Source: Gammaproteobacteria bacterium (lineage in GTDB: Bacteria; Pseudomonadota; Gammaproteobacteria; Eutrophobiales; Eutrophobiaceae). From it: a stretch of 58,322 nucleotides of DNA. Made by a program: the position numbers and the translations under genes. The notes beneath the pieces are model-generated. The model made no database searches. It worked only from the letters and a program-made list of their open reading frames with translations, and was not told where the DNA came from. Shown here in pieces: positions 50,798-58,322 of the stretch (positions within the stretch are counted from its first letter, which is position 1; each line of letters begins with the position of its first letter). The DNA is taken from NCBI GenBank assembly GCA_003250975.1, contig QKIY01000020.1, positions 1 to 58,322 on the forward strand, in the 5' to 3' direction.

Positions 50798-51334
50798 ATG
50801 AAATTGCCCGATCCTGGCAGAATGTTCCTCGCCTACTGGCCGAACCAGCCGGTGCGAGAGCGCATCACTCAATTAATAGACCATCGCCTGGCGAGGGTGG
50901 GCCGGCCTGTTGCACCGGACAACCTGCACCTGACCCTTGTCTTTCTGGGGCAGGTTAATGCAATACAGTTACAGCAGTTGCTTCCAGTAATAGACGGGCT
51001 GGAAAGTGAACCGATAGAGCTGGTTTTTGATCGCTTGGGCTGGTGGCCGGATTCCCGTGTGCTGTGGCTGGCCCCGAACAGTATCCCGGAACAGTTGGAG
51101 GACCTGGTAAGTGAACTAAGGACGTCGGTTAATGAATGTGGGATTGAGGTCGATAAGCGGCCTTATCGCGCCCATATGACATTGGTTCGCAAGGTCAGGC
51201 AGCTGCCATCCCTGCCGGAGATTACACCCGTTACTTGGCGTGTTCATAAATGGGTCCTGGTCCGCTCGGACACCCGGCCCGAGGGCGTCAGGTACACACC
51301 CGTGTGGACACAGGGAGACGGCCTTAAACCCTGA
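50798..51334 (+). CDS. thpR: RNA 2',3'-cyclic phosphodiesterase (LigT family)
   Basis: A 178-residue 2H phosphoesterase. The two HxT motifs are H44-L-T46 ([11 protein letters not shown]) and H126-M-T128 ([10 protein letters not shown]). Hydrolyses 2',3'-cyclic ends of RNA; the old name is 2'-5' RNA ligase. ATG 50798 is chosen; ATG 50822 is possible, and a TTG at 50771 is open upstream. No strong Shine-Dalgarno in the AT-rich leader. Usually found beside cinA/pncC and recA, as here. Confidence 0.9.
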   Translation: MKLPDPGRMFLAYWPNQPVRERITQLIDHRLARVGRPVAPDNLHLTLVFLGQVNAIQLQQLLPVIDGLESEPIELVFDRLGWWPDSRVLWLAPNSIPEQLEDLVSELRTSVNECGIEVDKRPYRAHMTLVRKVRQLPSLPEITPVTWRVHKWVLVRSDTRPEGVRYTPVWTQGDGLKP

Positions 51335-51429
51335 CAGGCCAGTTCTGCAAAAGACAAAAGACGGCCGTTCATCTTGTCCGATTTTGTGTGATAATTAGCC
51401 CACATTTTAATTTGTTTGGTGGACTGTTT

Positions 51430-52458
51430 ATGGATGAAAAAAAGAAACAGGCACTGGGTGTCGCACTCAGTCAGATAGAAAAGCAATTTGGCAAGGGATC
51501 TGTCATGCGTATGGGCGATGCTGGTGCCGTTCGCGATGTGGAGTCGGTCTCTACAGGCTCACTGGGGCTTGATATTGCCCTGGGTGTCGGCGGCCTGCCG
51601 CGCGGGCGAGTCGTTGAAATCTATGGGCCTGAATCATCTGGCAAGACGACCTTGGCCCTGCACGTCGCTGCAGAGATACAAAAGGCCGGTGGCACGGCGG
51701 CGTTCGTTGACGCCGAGCATGCCCTCGACCCGATTTACGCACAGAAACTGGGGGTTCAGATCGATGACCTGCTGGTCTCACAACCCGACACGGGAGAACA
51801 GGCCCTGGAGATAACCGATATGCTGGTACGTTCAGGTGCGGTCGATCTGGTTATTATCGACTCCGTCGCGGCCCTGACGCCGAAGGCGGAGATCGAGGGG
51901 GAAATGGGTGACAGTCACATGGGTTTGCAGGCCCGGCTCATGTCGCAGGCCCTGCGCAAACTGACCGGCAATATCAAGCGCTCCAATACCCTGGTGATAT
52001 TTATCAACCAGATCCGCATGAAGATCGGGGTCATGTTTGGCAACCCGGAGACCACAACGGGGGGAAATGCCCTGAAATTCTATGCCTCTGTACGCCTGGA
52101 TATCCGACGCATCGGTGCCATCAAGAAAGGTGATGAAGTTATCGGCAATGAAACCCGGGTCAAGGTGGTCAAGAACAAGGTGGCCCCGCCATTCAAGGAA
52201 GTCATCTTTGACATTCTCTATGGCGAGGGCATATCCCGCGAAGGCGAGATCATCAACCTGGGTGTTCAACATGAACTGATAGAGAAAACCGGGGCCTGGT
52301 ACAGCTACAACGGTGAACGTATCGGCCAGGGTAGGGACAATGTCCGGAATTTCCTCAAGGAAAACCCGGACATTGCGCAGGAGATCGAACAGAAGATCCG
52401 CGACAAGGTCCTGCCCAAGGCAAGGGTTGCCGAGAGTGAAGAGGAAGCCGAGGCCTGA
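51430..52458 (+). CDS. recA: Recombinase RecA
   Basis: A 342-residue RecA (E. coli 353). ATG 51430 gives [24 protein letters not shown]. Walker A GPESSGKT at 66-73, the DNA-binding loop 2 region with [17 protein letters not shown], and an acidic C-terminal tail (SEEEAEA) are present. Upstream 51335-51429 I saw no LexA box of the CTG-N10-CAG type. recX overlaps the end. Confidence 0.98.
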   Translation: MDEKKKQALGVALSQIEKQFGKGSVMRMGDAGAVRDVESVSTGSLGLDIALGVGGLPRGRVVEIYGPESSGKTTLALHVAAEIQKAGGTAAFVDAEHALDPIYAQKLGVQIDDLLVSQPDTGEQALEITDMLVRSGAVDLVIIDSVAALTPKAEIEGEMGDSHMGLQARLMSQALRKLTGNIKRSNTLVIFINQIRMKIGVMFGNPETTTGGNALKFYASVRLDIRRIGAIKKGDEVIGNETRVKVVKNKVAPPFKEVIFDILYGEGISREGEIINLGVQHELIEKTGAWYSYNGERIGQGRDNVRNFLKENPDIAQEIEQKIRDKVLPKARVAESEEEAEA

Positions 52459-52907
52459 GCAGCGACCAGTCTGATATACGTCAACGGGCCCTGGGCCTTC
52501 TGGCCCGGCGTGAGCACAGTGTGCAGGAACTCACTCACAAACTCAGGTTGCGTAACTACGACGAGGCTTCCATCCAGGCGGTTATCGAATCTCTGATCGA
52601 CGAGGGACTGCAAAGCGATAATCGTTTTGCAGAACAATACGCTCGCACCCGTATTGAAAAGGGTTATGGCCCGGTTCGGATCCGGCAGGAGCTTCGTGAA
52701 CGTGGTATCAGTGACTCGCTGATCTCTCATTACCTGGAAATGAATGGCCCTGACTGGACGGCGCGAGCGGTACAAGCTCGTGAAAAACGCTTTGGTCGGG
52801 CATTGCCTGGGGAATATAGTGAACAGGCAAAACAGGCGAGATTCCTGCAGCAACGTGGTTTTACCACTGAACAGATATTGAAAATTATTAAAGCTGGTGA
52901 CGAGTGA
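52455..52907 (+). CDS. recX: Regulatory protein RecX (non-standard start)
   Basis: A RecX-family inhibitor of RecA filaments. The frame carries the family N-terminal helix [16 protein letters not shown] before residue 23, but there is no ATG, GTG or TTG in front of it: the first codon that can serve is CTG 52455, overlapping the recA stop (CTGA). From CTG the protein has 150 residues. GTG 52521 gives only 128 and removes the first helix of repeat 1. The rest, with [30 protein letters not shown], is ordinary. It overlaps alaS by GTGA. Identity is sure; the start is inferred. Confidence 0.85.
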   Translation: MSSDQSDIRQRALGLLARREHSVQELTHKLRLRNYDEASIQAVIESLIDEGLQSDNRFAEQYARTRIEKGYGPVRIRQELRERGISDSLISHYLEMNGPDWTARAVQAREKRFGRALPGEYSEQAKQARFLQQRGFTTEQILKIIKAGDE

Positions 52908-55507
52908 AAACTACGACTGATATACGCAGGCAGTTTCTGGATTATTTCCGGGAAAGGGGCCATGAGGTGGTCCCGAGCAGTTCACTGGTGCCGGCGAATG
53001 ATCCGACCCTGCTCTTTACCAATGCCGGCATGGTGCAATTCAAGGACGTCTTTCTAGGGCTTGAGAAACGCCCCTACAAGCGTGCTGTCACCTCGCAGCG
53101 TTGTGTTCGCGCCGGTGGTAAGCACAATGACCTGGAGAATGTGGGATATACGGCGCGCCACCATACCTTCTTCGAGATGCTCGGCAATTTCAGTTTCGGC
53201 GACTATTTCAAGCGGGAGGCCATAGCCTACGCCTGGGAATTTCTGACCGTTGAACTGAAGATACCTGAGGACCGCCTGTGGGTCACAGTGTTCGAGGATG
53301 ATGACGAGGCTGCCGATATCTGGCTAAAGGAAATCGGCGTCTCGAAACAGCGCTTCAACCGCTGCGGCGAAAAGGACAATTTCTGGTCCATGGGTGATAC
53401 CGGTCCCTGCGGGCCGAGCAGTGAGATCTTCTATGACCACGGGGAATCCATCCCCGGTAGCCCGCCGGGTTCCACTAATGGTGAGAGTGACCGCTATGTC
53501 GAGATATGGAACCTCGTGTTTACCCAGTATGACCGGAACAGCGCCGGCGAGCTGGTCCCCATACCACACCCCTCGGTGGATACCGGCATGGGGCTGGAGC
53601 GCATCACGGCCGTGATGCAAAACGTGCACAATAATTATGATATCGACCTGTTCCAGCACCTGATCGGGGAGATCAAGTCCCTGGCCGGACGTAAAAATCT
53701 GGATGTCACCTCCTGCCGGGTTGTGGCAGACCATATTCGCTCCTGCGCTTTCCTGATCTCCGATGGCGTCTCCCCTTCCAATGAGGGCCGTGGCTACGTG
53801 CTGCGGCGGATTATCCGCCGCGCCATCCGCCATGGGAACAAGCTCGGTTTCAAGGAACCTTTCTTTTTCAAGCTGGTGGCAGCCCTTGAGAAGGAAATGG
53901 GTGAGGCCTACCCGGAACTGGGCAAGTCGCGGGCTTATATCGAGAAAGTCTTGTTGGCCGAGGAACAACGCTTTGCAGAGACCCTGGAACAGGGTCTGAA
54001 ACTGCTGGACGAGGTCATGGCGAACCTGAAAGGCAAGAAAATAGCCGGAGAAGATGTTTTTCGGCTCTATGATACCTATGGCTTTCCGGTTGACCTGACG
54101 GCTGATGTCGCCCGGGAAAGGGGACTTGAAGTGGACATGGGAGGCTTTCACCAGGCTATGGCCGAACAGCGCCGCCGCGCCCGCGCCGCCAGCAAGTTTG
54201 AGGTTGCCACGTCCGTGAACACGGATGACAACCTGGTCAGTGAATTCAGCGGCTATGACCGCCTGCAGCAGAAATCCACCATCATTGCCCTGTACCAGGA
54301 CGGCCGCAAGGTGCAGTCGATGGGGCAGGGTGATATTGGCGGCGTCATCCTGCTGGAGACACCGTTTTATGCCCAGTCCGGTGGCCAGGTAGGTGACAAG
54401 GGTGAGCTCACGTCACCCGGTGTCTTCTTCGAGGTCGAGGACACCAAGAAACAGGGTCAGTCCCATGTCCACCTCGGGATCTTGCGCTCGGGCAAGCTCA
54501 AGGTCGGTGATGTGTTGACTGCCTCGGTGGATGGACGCCGCCGCCGTGACATCATGCGAAACCACTCCGCCACCCACCTGCTGCATGCCGCCCTGCGCCA
54601 GGTCCTGGGTGATCATGTGGTGCAGAAGGGGTCGTTGGTTGCGCCGGACCGGTTACGGTTCGATTTTTCCCATCCGGACCCGCTGACCGCTGAGGAGATC
54701 AACACCATTGAGCGGCTTATCAACCGGACCATACTTGAAAACCAGCCGACCGAGGTCGAAGTGATGCCACTGGAGGACGCCCTCAAGTCCGGGGCCATGT
54801 CCCTGTTCGGCGAGAAATACGATGCCACGGTGCGGGTTCTGAAGATCGGCGGCCAGTTTTCTGTCGAACTCTGTGGCGGCACCCACGTACAGCATGCCGG
54901 CGATATCGGCCTGTTTAAGATTGTCTCGGAGGGCGGAATCGCCTCGGGCGTTCGACGGGTCGAGGCGGTGACCGGTGAAGGTGCGCTGGATTGGGTGGAT
55001 GCAAACCAGCAGACCTTGGACCAGATCACCCAGGCCCTGAAGACTGATCGCGAAAACGTTGAGTCAAAACTACAGACGCAACAAGAACGATTGCGCAAGC
55101 TTGAAAAGGAAGTGGAACAGTACAAATCGAAGCAGGCCAGCAGTGCAGGCGACGAGATGCTGAAATCTGCCGTAGATATTGGCGGAATCAAGGTACTGGC
55201 CTGCACTCTGGATGGCGCCGATGCCAAGACCCTGCGAGAAACAGTCGATCAACTCAAGAATAAGCTGGGTACGGCGGCCCTGATTCTGGCCTCGGTCCAG
55301 GGTGACAAGGTCAATCTCGTGGCGGGTGTGACCGCCGACAGTACCGGCAGGATCAAGGCGGGCGACCTGGTCAACTTTGTCGCCAGCCAGGTGGGCGGCA
55401 AGGGCGGCGGGCGGGCGGACCTTGCCCAGGCTGGCGGCAACGACCCTTCGGCCCTGCCGGCTGCCCTGTCAGGTGTCCCGGACTGGGTCAGGCAGCAACT
55501 CGACTGA
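52904..55507 (+). CDS. alaS: Alanyl-tRNA synthetase
   Basis: An 867-residue AlaS (E. coli 876). Class II catalytic domain (1-260) with [15 protein letters not shown] and [19 protein letters not shown]; editing domain with H554-x3-H558 and C657-x3-H661; then a coiled-coil (about 710-750) and a C-terminal domain with [18 protein letters not shown] start 52904 overlaps recX. This gene is noticeably richer in G and C than the upstream glycosyltransferase module. Confidence 0.98.
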   Translation: MKTTTDIRRQFLDYFRERGHEVVPSSSLVPANDPTLLFTNAGMVQFKDVFLGLEKRPYKRAVTSQRCVRAGGKHNDLENVGYTARHHTFFEMLGNFSFGDYFKREAIAYAWEFLTVELKIPEDRLWVTVFEDDDEAADIWLKEIGVSKQRFNRCGEKDNFWSMGDTGPCGPSSEIFYDHGESIPGSPPGSTNGESDRYVEIWNLVFTQYDRNSAGELVPIPHPSVDTGMGLERITAVMQNVHNNYDIDLFQHLIGEIKSLAGRKNLDVTSCRVVADHIRSCAFLISDGVSPSNEGRGYVLRRIIRRAIRHGNKLGFKEPFFFKLVAALEKEMGEAYPELGKSRAYIEKVLLAEEQRFAETLEQGLKLLDEVMANLKGKKIAGEDVFRLYDTYGFPVDLTADVARERGLEVDMGGFHQAMAEQRRRARAASKFEVATSVNTDDNLVSEFSGYDRLQQKSTIIALYQDGRKVQSMGQGDIGGVILLETPFYAQSGGQVGDKGELTSPGVFFEVEDTKKQGQSHVHLGILRSGKLKVGDVLTASVDGRRRRDIMRNHSATHLLHAALRQVLGDHVVQKGSLVAPDRLRFDFSHPDPLTAEEINTIERLINRTILENQPTEVEVMPLEDALKSGAMSLFGEKYDATVRVLKIGGQFSVELCGGTHVQHAGDIGLFKIVSEGGIASGVRRVEAVTGEGALDWVDANQQTLDQITQALKTDRENVESKLQTQQERLRKLEKEVEQYKSKQASSAGDEMLKSAVDIGGIKVLACTLDGADAKTLRETVDQLKNKLGTAALILASVQGDKVNLVAGVTADSTGRIKAGDLVNFVASQVGGKGGGRADLAQAGGNDPSALPAALSGVPDWVRQQLD

Positions 55508-55577
55508 CAGGGCACCATTTCATATCCAGAGCTTTTCCGTTAGAATCCCCGGCTTTTTGGGACTTTAGAAAGAATCT

Positions 55578-56801
55578 ATGGCATTAATCGTACAGAAATA
55601 CGGTGGTACTTCTGTCGGCAGTATCGAGCGGATCAATGCTGTTGCGGACAGGGTTATGGCCAGCCGCAAGGCGGGGAACGATATTGTCGTGGTTGTCTCC
55701 GCCATGAGCGGAGAGACTGACCGGCTGTTGGGGCTCGCCAGTGAAATCTCCCAGGCACCGGCGGCCAGGGAGCTGGATGTCCTGTTGTCCACCGGTGAAC
55801 AGGTGACAATTGCCCTGTTGTGCATCGCCTTGAACGAAATGGGCTGCCCGGCTATCTCCTATACGGGCAGCCAGGTCAGGATTCTGACCGATGATGCCCA
55901 TAACAAGGCGCGGATCCTGGATATCCAGGACCATAATATCCGGGCCAACTTGGCTGAAGGCAAGGTAGTGGTGGTAGCCGGGTTTCAGGGGGTTGACGAG
56001 AAGGGTAATATCACCACATTAGGCAGGGGCGGTTCGGATACGACGGCCGTGGCCTTGGCCGCGGCCATGAAGGCGCATGAATGCCATATCTATACTGACG
56101 TGGACGGTGTGTATACAGCTGATCCTCGGATTGTTTCCAGGGCAAGGCGACTGGATTCAGTCACTTATGAGGAAATGCTGGAAATGGCGAGTCTGGGATC
56201 CAAGGTACTGCAGATCCGCTCTGTCGAATTTGCCCAGAAATTTCACGTACAGCTTCGTGTGCTATCTTCTTTTGAAGATGGCCCGGGAACATTAATTACG
56301 GAAGAGGACGAGAGTATGGAGCAAGCGTTAATCTCCGGGATAGCGCAAAACAAAGACGAGGCCAAGCTGACGGTGGTCGGTGTGCCTGACAAACCTGGTA
56401 TTGCCCACAGTATCCTTGGGCCTATCGCGGATGCAAATATTGAAGTGGACATGATTGTGCAGAACGTCGGGGTCGACAATACGACAGATTTCACATTTAC
56501 TGTGCACAGGAATGATTATGACAAGGCTCTGGGTATACTGAACAAGACAGCTAAAACCCTGGGCGCGAGAGAAGTTACGGGTGATAAGGGCATTGTTAAA
56601 ATATCCGTTGTAGGCATCGGGATGCGTTCTCATGCCGGCATTGCCAGCAAGATGTTCAATGCTTTGGCACAGGAAGGGATCAACATCATGATGATCTCGA
56701 CCTCGGAAATAAAGATATCAGTCGTAGTTGATGAAAAGTATCTTGAACTCGGTGTCAGGACACTGCACTCCGAATTCGGATTGGAGCAGGAAAGCGCTTA
56801 A
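55578..56801 (+). CDS. lysC: Aspartate kinase
   Basis: A 407-residue monofunctional aspartokinase, first step to Lys, Thr, Met and diaminopimelate. KYGGTS (7-12), the [26 protein letters not shown] region, and [12 protein letters not shown] are catalytic; two ACT domains at about 265-407 bind the feedback inhibitor. The length corresponds to the Lys/Thr-sensitive type of Pseudomonas. A short leader of 70 bases after alaS contains a possible promoter (TTTCAT, 17 bases, TAGAAT). Confidence 0.96.
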   Translation: MALIVQKYGGTSVGSIERINAVADRVMASRKAGNDIVVVVSAMSGETDRLLGLASEISQAPAARELDVLLSTGEQVTIALLCIALNEMGCPAISYTGSQVRILTDDAHNKARILDIQDHNIRANLAEGKVVVVAGFQGVDEKGNITTLGRGGSDTTAVALAAAMKAHECHIYTDVDGVYTADPRIVSRARRLDSVTYEEMLEMASLGSKVLQIRSVEFAQKFHVQLRVLSSFEDGPGTLITEEDESMEQALISGIAQNKDEAKLTVVGVPDKPGIAHSILGPIADANIEVDMIVQNVGVDNTTDFTFTVHRNDYDKALGILNKTAKTLGAREVTGDKGIVKISVVGIGMRSHAGIASKMFNALAQEGINIMMISTSEIKISVVVDEKYLELGVRTLHSEFGLEQESA

Positions 56802-56826
56802 AAATATCAGGGAGCATTACTATAAA
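56798..56826 (+). promoter_or_regulatory. Possible csrA promoter
   Basis: TTAAAA (56798-56803, over the lysC stop), a 17-base spacer, then TATAAA (56821-56826). Transcription would begin at about 56833, just where the GGA hairpin of the csrA leader begins. Confidence 0.5.
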
Positions 56827-56880
56827 AAGGCCACGGCAGGATTGCCGATGGAATATTCGCTTAGATGATGTAAACAGGAG
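56811..56880 (+). promoter_or_regulatory. csrA leader with candidate CsrA-binding sites
   Basis: Four GGA triplets lie in the 86 bases before csrA: 56811-56813, 56839-56841, 56850-56852 and 56877-56879. The second is in the loop of a perfect hairpin, CGGCA (56834-56838), GGAT, TGCCG (56843-56847). The last is in ACAGGAG, which is also the Shine-Dalgarno. This arrangement is that of CsrA autoregulation in other gammaproteobacteria, where CsrA blocks its own ribosome-binding site. Confidence 0.65.
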
Positions 56881-56887
56881 ATTACTG

Positions 56888-57076
56888 ATGTTAATTTTAA
56901 CGAGAAGGGTTGGAGAATCCCTTATGATCGGTGACGAAATCAATGTTACCGTGCTCGGTATCAGAGGTAACCAGGTGCGAATAGGAGTTAATGCGCCTAA
57001 GGATGTCTCTGTCCACCGTGAGGAAATCTACGATCGGATCCAGCAGGAAAAAACAGGTTCCGATTCGGAAGGATAA
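56888..57076 (+). CDS. csrA: Carbon storage regulator CsrA
   Basis: A 62-residue CsrA/RsmA (E. coli 61), dimeric RNA-binding protein that represses or activates translation at GGA motifs. [24 protein letters not shown] at the start and the RNA-contact residues R44-type in VHREEIY are conserved. It lies between lysC and tRNA-Ser as in Pseudomonas and others. GGAG lies eight bases before ATG. Confidence 0.97.
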   Translation: MLILTRRVGESLMIGDEINVTVLGIRGNQVRIGVNAPKDVSVHREEIYDRIQQEKTGSDSEG

Positions 57077-57091
57077 TTTCTGATAGCAAGT

Positions 57092-57161
57092 TACAGTTTA
57101 CCTGTACCGAAATTAAAATTCGGTAGAGGCAACCAATTTTATTTGGAATATATAAACTGTA
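57092..57161. repeat. Nested inverted repeat between csrA and tRNA-Ser
   Basis: Outer arms TACAGTTTA (57092-57100) and TAAACTGTA (57153-57161) are perfect over nine bases. They enclose an inner hairpin, TACCGAA (57105-57111) and TTCGGTA (57119-57125). No T-run follows. It may be a structured 3' end of csrA mRNA or part of the tRNA promoter region. Confidence 0.5.
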
Positions 57162-57187
57162 GCTAGTCGCTTGTAACTGTATAGTTT

Positions 57188-57278
57188 GGAGAGGTGGCCG
57201 AGTGGTCGAAGGCGCTCCCCTGCTAAGGGAGTATACGTCAAAAGCGTATCGAGGGTTCGAATCCCTCCCTCTCCGCCA
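57188..57278 (+). tRNA. tRNA-Ser (GCT)
   Basis: A 91-base class II tRNA. Acceptor GGAGAGG pairs with CCTCTCC before G-CCA (57275-57278, CCA encoded). The anticodon GCT (57222-57224) is in a CTCCC-stem with AAGGGAG. A long variable arm (TACGTCAAAAGCGTA) and the T-arm GGTTCGAATCC are evident. Reads AGC and AGU. Confidence 0.96.
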
Positions 57279-57326
57279 GTTTATTTTAGTAAGCGGTTAG
57301 TTATTACAATCTAGATTTTCTAATAC

Positions 57327-57403
57327 GCGCCCGTAGCTCAGCTGGATAGAGTACCTGGCTACGAACCAGGCGGTCGGGAGTTCGAATCTCTCCGGGCGCG
57401 CCA
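57327..57403 (+). tRNA. tRNA-Arg (ACG)
   Basis: A 77-base tRNA. Acceptor GCGCCCG pairs with CGGGCGC, then G-CCA encoded. The anticodon ACG is at 57361-57363 between CCTGGCT and AACCAGG. The T-arm has GTTCGAATC. A34 must be changed to inosine by TadA, encoded at 43718. 48 bases after tRNA-Ser, so one transcript is likely. Confidence 0.96.
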
Positions 57404-57471
57404 ATTTTTCAAAGAGTATATTTCTTCGTAATTACTATTAGCGCTTAGCTTTCCTGCTCAGTCAAAACCAC

Positions 57472-57840
57472 TTAGCGAGCATCTTCACAAAATTGATCCA
57501 ATGCTTCGATTGCATGAGTTGCATAGATCATACTGGTCCCGCCCCCCATGAGAATGGCCAAGCCAATCGCATCAGCAATTTCCTCCTTAGTGGCATTTGC
57601 TTCGATTGCATCGTAAATATGATGAGCAATGCAGTCATCGCAGCGCGATGTAATGCTGATTGCCAAGGCCATAAGCTCTTTGGTTTTTGTGTCGAGGGCA
57701 CCGGTAGCCACTGCTGTCTTGTGAAGTTTAGTAAATGCCTCCATTACCCCAGGTTGTGCCGATGTAAGGCTTCGAATGTTCCTCTTAACGTTCTGCAATT
57801 TCTTGGGATAGGAAATGTCTTGTGCCGTTGTGTTATTCAT
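57472..57840 (-). CDS. Carboxymuconolactone decarboxylase / AhpD-like protein
   Basis: A 122-residue CMD-family protein. TSRCDDCIAHHIYDAIEANATKEEI contains the C-x2-C-x3-H motif of AhpD-type peroxidatic or disulphide-reductase members, and AIGLAILMGGGTSMIYATHAIEAL follows. ATG 57840 with GGAGAG eight bases upstream is preferred over ATG 57858. It may act in redox defence; the substrate is unknown. Divergent from the partial gene at 57942. Confidence 0.87.
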   Translation of the reverse strand: MNNTTAQDISYPKKLQNVKRNIRSLTSAQPGVMEAFTKLHKTAVATGALDTKTKELMALAISITSRCDDCIAHHIYDAIEANATKEEIADAIGLAILMGGGTSMIYATHAIEALDQFCEDAR

Positions 57841-57865
57841 GGTTTGAGCTCTCCGCATGCATCCA

Positions 57866-57884
57866 AGTATATGTTGAATATACT
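57866..57884. promoter_or_regulatory. Perfect inverted repeat, possible operator
   Basis: AGTATAT (57866-57872), five bases, ATATACT (57878-57884), in the 101-base divergent region between the CMD-family gene and the unknown gene at 57942. A further partial copy (ATACTT, 57885-57890) follows. The position suits a repressor controlling both genes. Confidence 0.5.
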
Positions 57885-57941
57885 ATACTTTTATAAGAAA
57901 GGGATTAGTTAGCTAATAACAAACTGAAGGAAGTACTAGAA

Positions 57942-58322
57942 ATGCCTCTTTATCTTAATGACTTGGATATAACGGCTGAAGTAGAAAATGCAAGGTCTGT
58001 CCTAATCGTTCCCTGCAGAACGTGTCCTGCAACCAGCCTGGCCGTGCGAAACAACAAACCTCTCTTTGAATTCTTCAAAACTTTCCTCAGGTCTCCTCCT
58101 TTAGAACAGCACATCAAGACATTACAAACTCGTCTAGAAGCAAGGGGTTTAAAAACAGGTATTTATCTTTCTAGGCAATTTCTAGCCTGTGCGTGGACGT
58201 CAGGCGAACGCAAAAGACTACTAAAACGTGCAAAGCAATTCGATACCGCGATAGTTCTGGGTTGCGATTCTGCCACTGAATCAGTACGTGATGCTCTAAA
58301 ATCTATTGATTGCAAAGTAGTC
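57942..58322 (+). CDS. Unrecognised cysteine-containing protein (partial, 5' end)
   Basis: The first 127 codons of a gene that runs off the right edge without a stop. ATG 57942 follows GAAGGAAG. No family is recognised with certainty. Features: VLIVPCRTCPATSLAV (C-x2-C at about 25-28), a central amphipathic helical stretch (HIKTLQTRLEARG), a single C in FLACAWTSGERKR, and AIVLGCDSATESVRDAL resembling a Rossmann-like strand-turn-helix with a cysteine. The cysteines suggest a metal or thiol protein. No signal peptide. Function unknown. Confidence 0.7.
   Translation, partial: MPLYLNDLDITAEVENARSVLIVPCRTCPATSLAVRNNKPLFEFFKTFLRSPPLEQHIKTLQTRLEARGLKTGIYLSRQFLACAWTSGERKRLLKRAKQFDTAIVLGCDSATESVRDALKSIDCKVV

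Noticed and set aside
51335-51429. LexA box upstream of recA
   Set aside because: No CTG-N10-CAG or similar palindrome was found; control by another SOS motif cannot be excluded.
53324-54151. 275-codon open frame antisense to alaS
   Set aside because: A shadow frame in a G- and C-rich gene; no family features and alaS is complete on the other strand.

Overview
The window is a chromosomal segment of a gammaproteobacterium. It holds no rRNA, CRISPR array, insertion sequence or prophage. Diagnostic gene orders are the complete str-S10-spc-alpha ribosomal series ending rpoA-rplQ, the mreBCD-mrdAB-mltB-rlpA-dacA wall-elongation run, ybeD-lipB-lipA, guaBA-tadA, and recA-recX-alaS-lysC-csrA-tRNA-Ser-tRNA-Arg. 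The presence of gatCAB argues against Enterobacteriaceae and fits a free-living lineage in which Gln-tRNA and/or Asn-tRNA are made by transamidation. The genus cannot be fixed from this sequence. Coding density is high and no gene-free stretch exceeds 300 bases.

Layout. (1) 1-13618: end of tuf, then 29 genes from rpsJ to rplQ on the + strand, closed by a strong terminator. (2) 13667-18955: a SAM hydroxide adenosyltransferase homologue, then on the - strand a small outer-membrane barrel, a MAPEG protein and gatCAB. (3) 19229-28871: a + strand cell-wall block, mreB-mreC-mreD-mrdA-rodA-mltB-rlpA-dacA, followed by a D-amino-acid aminotransferase and queD. (4) 28866-36111: a - strand accessory block lying between dat-queD and ybeD-lipB-lipA. 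It encodes an ABC-2 exporter, a protein with two cyclic-nucleotide-binding domains, a 1246-residue fusion resembling both subunits of Nfn-type transhydrogenase, and a DUF4389 membrane protein. (5) 36261-44191: lipoate synthesis, an M23 peptidase and xseA on the - strand, then guaB, guaA and tadA. (6) 44212-50674: a - strand module with a receiver-only response regulator, a TPR/YaiO-type outer-membrane barrel, a membrane-anchored HEAT-repeat protein and a processive family-2 glycosyltransferase, followed by a membrane PAS protein. A second receiver-only regulator lies on the far side of pncC. (7) 50798-57403: thpR, recA, recX, alaS, lysC, csrA and two tRNAs. (8) 57472-58322: a CMD/AhpD-like protein and, divergently, an unrecognised cysteine-containing protein cut by the window end.

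The strongest candidates for undescribed biology are the four-gene glycosyltransferase/HEAT/YaiO/receiver module (a possible synthase-dependent polysaccharide secretion system) and the Nfn-like fusion with its long N-terminal helical extension beside a dual cyclic-nucleotide sensor. Smaller points of interest are mreC and recX, whose homologous N-termini have no ATG, GTG or TTG start, and a csrA leader carrying a hairpin with GGA in its loop.
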